A stretch of DNA of 8,921 nucleotides, from contig RHKR01000065.1 in assembly GCA_008363265.1 (NCBI GenBank), positions 1 through 8,921 on the forward strand, given 5' to 3'. The position numbers and the translations under genes are program-made. Below are positions 7,445-8,921 of this stretch, piece after piece. Under the pieces are notes generated by a model, which saw only the letters and a program-made list of their open reading frames with translations, was not told the DNA's origin and did no database searches. Every line of letters starts with the position of its first letter. Position 1 is the first letter of the stretch. Origin of the DNA: Chlorobiota bacterium. Lineage in GTDB: Bacteria > Bacteroidota > Ignavibacteria > Ignavibacteriales > Ignavibacteriaceae.

Positions 7445-8286
7445 GGGGAGCTGTTATTGGTCTGGGTCTGATCGGCGGTTCGCTCGCGCTTGATATCAGG
7501 AGAACCGGTTTTTGTGAATTTGTAACGGGTGTCGACCTGAATCCTGTGCATCAGGTTGAGGCCCTCCGGCTCGGTCTGGTTGATGACGTGCAGCCACTTG
7601 AAGAGGCAGTTGCCGCCTCCGATCTGGTGATCATAGCCGTTCCCGTTGATGCCACGGTAGAGGTGTTGAAAAGGGTTCTGGATCTGGTGACGGCTCAGGT
7701 TGTTACCGATGCGGGATCGACCAAGGAAAAGATATCCATCTCTGTAAAAGACCACCCCGCGCGGGGAAGATTTGTAGCATCTCACCCTATCTGGGGTACA
7801 GAGAACAGCGGACCTTCGGCGGCACTTCCTGGAGGATTCAATGGAAAAGTAACCGTGATCTGCGACAGGGAAGAGAGCGACGGAGATGCCCTTGCCACTG
7901 TTGAAGCGATGTATGACGCGATCGGGATGAAGAGAATATATATGGATTCGGTCAGTCACGATGTTCATGCCGCGTACGTGAGTCACATCTCACATGTAAC
8001 CTCTTTTGCCCTTGCCCTCTCAGTGCTTGAAAAGGAGAAGGAGGTTGACACGATATTTCAGCTCGCAGGCGCGGGATTCGAGAGCACGGTACGCCTTGCC
8101 AAAAGCAACACAGAGACATGGGTCCCCATTTTCAAAGAGAACCGTAAGAACCTTTTGGATGTTTTAAATGAACAGATCGACCAGCTTACGGTAATGAAGG
8201 AGTGCATAGAGCATGAAGATTATGAAAAGCTCAGATCACTTATGCTGAAGGCGAACGGCATCAAAAAAGTGCTTGGGAAGAAATAA
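7441..8286 (+). CDS. tyrA: Prephenate dehydrogenase
   Basis: The enzyme oxidatively decarboxylates prephenate to 4-hydroxyphenylpyruvate, the tyrosine branch after chorismate, in the cytoplasm. The 281-residue protein has an N-terminal Rossmann fold with GLGLIGGS (residues 7-14) and an acidic residue, D32, at the end of the second strand, which favours NAD over NADP. DAGSTKEKI (90-98) follows, then the substrate-site motif HPIWGTENSG (115-124), and SHISH with H182 and H185 in the helical dimerisation domain. There is no chorismate mutase or ACT domain, so feedback control by an attached domain is not expected. The start is TTG at 7441, overlapping the preceding kinase gene. No terminator is visible after the stop, so some transcripts may read on into the attenuator and the DAHP synthase gene. 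Confidence 0.95.
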   Translation: MRGAVIGLGLIGGSLALDIRRTGFCEFVTGVDLNPVHQVEALRLGLVDDVQPLEEAVAASDLVIIAVPVDATVEVLKRVLDLVTAQVVTDAGSTKEKISISVKDHPARGRFVASHPIWGTENSGPSAALPGGFNGKVTVICDREESDGDALATVEAMYDAIGMKRIYMDSVSHDVHAAYVSHISHVTSFALALSVLEKEKEVDTIFQLAGAGFESTVRLAKSNTETWVPIFKENRKNLLDVLNEQIDQLTVMKECIEHEDYEKLRSLMLKANGIKKVLGKK

Positions 8287-8311
8287 TTCCCCTTTTATTA
8301 AAAAAATTCCC

Positions 8312-8342
8312 TTGCATGAAAAAGAACCGGAATGTATATTTG
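8312..8342 (+). promoter_or_regulatory. Bacteroidota-type promoter of the aromatic leader / DAHP synthase unit
   Basis: TTG (8312-8314), a 20-nt spacer and TATATTTG (8335-8342) exactly match the -33/-7 consensus. Transcription would begin around 8345-8350, at or within a few bases of the leader-peptide ATG at 8349. The DAHP synthase gene thus has its own promoter downstream of tyrA. Confidence 0.8.
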
Positions 8343-8348
8343 TACGTT

Positions 8349-8435
8349 ATGATGACGAAAAAAGCCACACTCAGCCCCTTTTACTTTTACTGGTTTTATT
8401 TTACCGGGCCGGGTGGTTTTTGTCGTGTAGTGTAA
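8349..8435 (+). CDS. Aromatic leader peptide with eight consecutive Phe/Tyr/Trp codons
   Basis: This 28-codon open frame starts ATG-ATG at 8349 and stops at TAA 8433-8435. Residues 11-18 read FYFYWFYF: four Phe, three Tyr and one Trp codon in a row (8379-8402), with a further Phe at residue 24. A run like this is the hallmark of a regulatory leader peptide whose translation rate reports charged tRNA levels. The peptide probably has no function of its own. No Shine-Dalgarno sequence precedes it, and the promoter's -7 box ends only six bases before the ATG, so it is probably translated from a leaderless or nearly leaderless mRNA. The stop lies between RNA arms 2 and 3 of the attenuator. The frame also encodes arm 1 (8360-8377) and arm 2 (8406-8421). 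Confidence 0.88.
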   Translation: MMTKKATLSPFYFYWFYFTGPGGFCRVV

Positions 8436-8491
8436 TACTGAAAGCGAAATTGAAATACCACCCGGACAGACGATCCGGGTTTTTTGTTTTT
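8360..8491 (+). promoter_or_regulatory. Transcription attenuator controlling the DAHP synthase gene
   Basis: Three competing pairings are visible. In 1:2, 8360-8368 pairs with 8413-8421 (nine pairs, one G-U) plus 8374-8377 with 8406-8409, placing the aromatic codons in the loop. In 2:3, the antiterminator, CCGGGTGGT (8409-8417) pairs perfectly with ACCACCCGG (8457-8465). In 3:4, 8460-8466 pairs with 8474-8480 to form the terminator. Arms 2 and 3 are shared, so the states exclude one another. By the logic of trp-type attenuation, a ribosome stalled in the aromatic run masks arm 1. That allows 2:3 and read-through. A ribosome that reaches the stop masks arm 2, so 3:4 forms and transcription ends. 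The architecture is seen in the sequence; the regulatory behaviour is inferred. Confidence 0.85.
8460..8491 (+). terminator. Attenuator intrinsic terminator (arms 3:4)
   Basis: ACCCGGA (8460-8466), a seven-base loop and TCCGGGT (8474-8480) form a seven-pair GC-rich stem. TTTTTTGTTTTT (8480-8491) follows directly. The stem lies between the leader stop and the DAHP synthase start at 8515, where termination would prevent expression of the enzyme. Confidence 0.88.
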
Positions 8492-8514
8492 AAACCCACA
8501 ACAACACAAGAGAT

Positions 8515-8921
8515 ATGGAACAATTGTTACAGAAACGGCCGCTGATTATTTCAGGACCGTGCAGCGCCGAAACGGAAGAACAGGTTATTGAAACAGCAGA
8601 ACAGCTGAAGGAAACAGGTGTGGTCGATGTAATGCGGGCCGGAATATGGAAACCGCGGACCCGCCCAGGAACCTTCGAAGGTGTGGGGACGAAGGGTCTC
8701 CCCTGGCTTCAGCAGGCACGGAAGATCACCGGGTTCCCCCTCGCGGTTGAAGTGGCAACGGCCAAACAGGTTGAAGACGCGCTCCACTTCGATGTTGACA
8801 TCCTATGGATCGGTGCCCGCTCGGTGGTAAATCCGATGAGCGTTCAGGAGATCGCCAATGCCCTGAAAGGGACAAAAGTGCCTGTTTTCATAAAGAACCC
8901 GATGAACCCTGATATCGAGCT
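8515..8921 (+). CDS. aroF: 3-deoxy-7-phosphoheptulonate (DAHP) synthase, N-terminal part
   Basis: The frame is open from ATG 8515 to the right edge (135 full codons), so the gene is truncated by the window. The enzyme condenses phosphoenolpyruvate with erythrose 4-phosphate, the first step of the shikimate pathway. Motifs match the KDO8P-synthase-like (type I beta) DAHP synthases: SGPCSAET (13-20), RAGIWKPRTRPGTFEGVG (41-58), IGARSVVNP (99-107) and FIKNPMNPD (125-133). There is no N-terminal ACT or ferredoxin-like regulatory domain; the barrel starts at once. In Bacteroidota such proteins often carry a C-terminal type II chorismate mutase domain; that part is beyond the edge, so it is only an expectation here. 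Control would be by the upstream attenuator. Only a weak purine stretch (AAGAGA) precedes the start. Confidence 0.94.
   Translation, partial: MEQLLQKRPLIISGPCSAETEEQVIETAEQLKETGVVDVMRAGIWKPRTRPGTFEGVGTKGLPWLQQARKITGFPLAVEVATAKQVEDALHFDVDILWIGARSVVNPMSVQEIANALKGTKVPVFIKNPMNPDIE

Noticed and set aside
7135..7986. 283-codon minus-strand frame opposite the kinase end and tyrA
   Set aside because: It lies antisense to two genes with full conserved motifs and shows no recognisable domain of its own. It is a composition shadow.
8286..8514. T-box or metabolite riboswitch before the DAHP synthase gene
   Set aside because: No T-box core sequence or known aptamer is visible. The aromatic leader peptide with three exclusive pairings accounts for the terminator.
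8273..8545. 90-codon plus-strand open frame across the tyrA-aroF gap
   Set aside because: It starts inside tyrA, runs through the promoter, leader peptide and terminator in another frame, and ends inside the DAHP synthase gene. The leader/attenuator reading explains the region far better.

Overview
The window looks like chromosomal DNA from the Bacteroidota / Ignavibacteriota / Chlorobiota group (inference). Three signs support this. One protein ends in a type IX secretion (Por) sorting domain. Two promoters match the Bacteroidota -33 TTG / -7 TAnnTTTG pattern, and both use TATATTTG with a 20-nt spacer. A prephenate dehydrogenase gene sits next to a DAHP synthase gene. Three genes start with TTG and have good Shine-Dalgarno sequences, which is less typical of class Bacteroidia and may point to an Ignavibacteria-like lineage.

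Layout. Positions 1-762 (minus) hold the N-terminal part of an AAA_21-type ATPase that runs off the left edge. A 274-bp divergent gap (763-1036) carries one good -7 box. Positions 1037-1375 encode a small three-helix membrane protein, followed closely by 1406-2677, an exported seven-repeat Ycf48-like beta-propeller with a T9SS sorting domain. Positions 2807-3721 encode a full-length Mrr-type type IV restriction endonuclease. The convergent gap after it holds two 18-bp dyads spaced 32 bp apart. Positions 3806-4852 (minus) encode a flavodoxin / 2x[4Fe-4S] protein of the EFR1 kind with a hydrophobic C-terminus. Then come a stretch of small three-base-loop hairpins, a strong bidirectional terminator, and tRNA-Asn(GUU) on the minus strand with its own promoter.

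The right side is about aromatic amino acids and signalling. Positions 5312-7444 encode a TPR-containing membrane histidine kinase with no adjacent response regulator. Its stop overlaps the TTG start of tyrA (7441-8286, prephenate dehydrogenase) by four bases. After a 228-bp gap comes a DAHP synthase gene (from 8515, cut by the right edge), the entry step of the shikimate pathway.

The most striking element lies in the gap before the DAHP synthase gene: a complete transcription attenuator. A promoter leads almost directly into a 28-codon leader peptide containing eight aromatic codons in a row (FYFYWFYF). This is followed by three mutually exclusive RNA pairings (1:2, 2:3 and 3:4) and a T-rich intrinsic terminator. 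The run contains Phe, Tyr and Trp codons, so one switch could sense shortage of any of the three end products of the pathway. The -7 box lies so close to the leader ATG that the leader mRNA is probably leaderless or nearly so.
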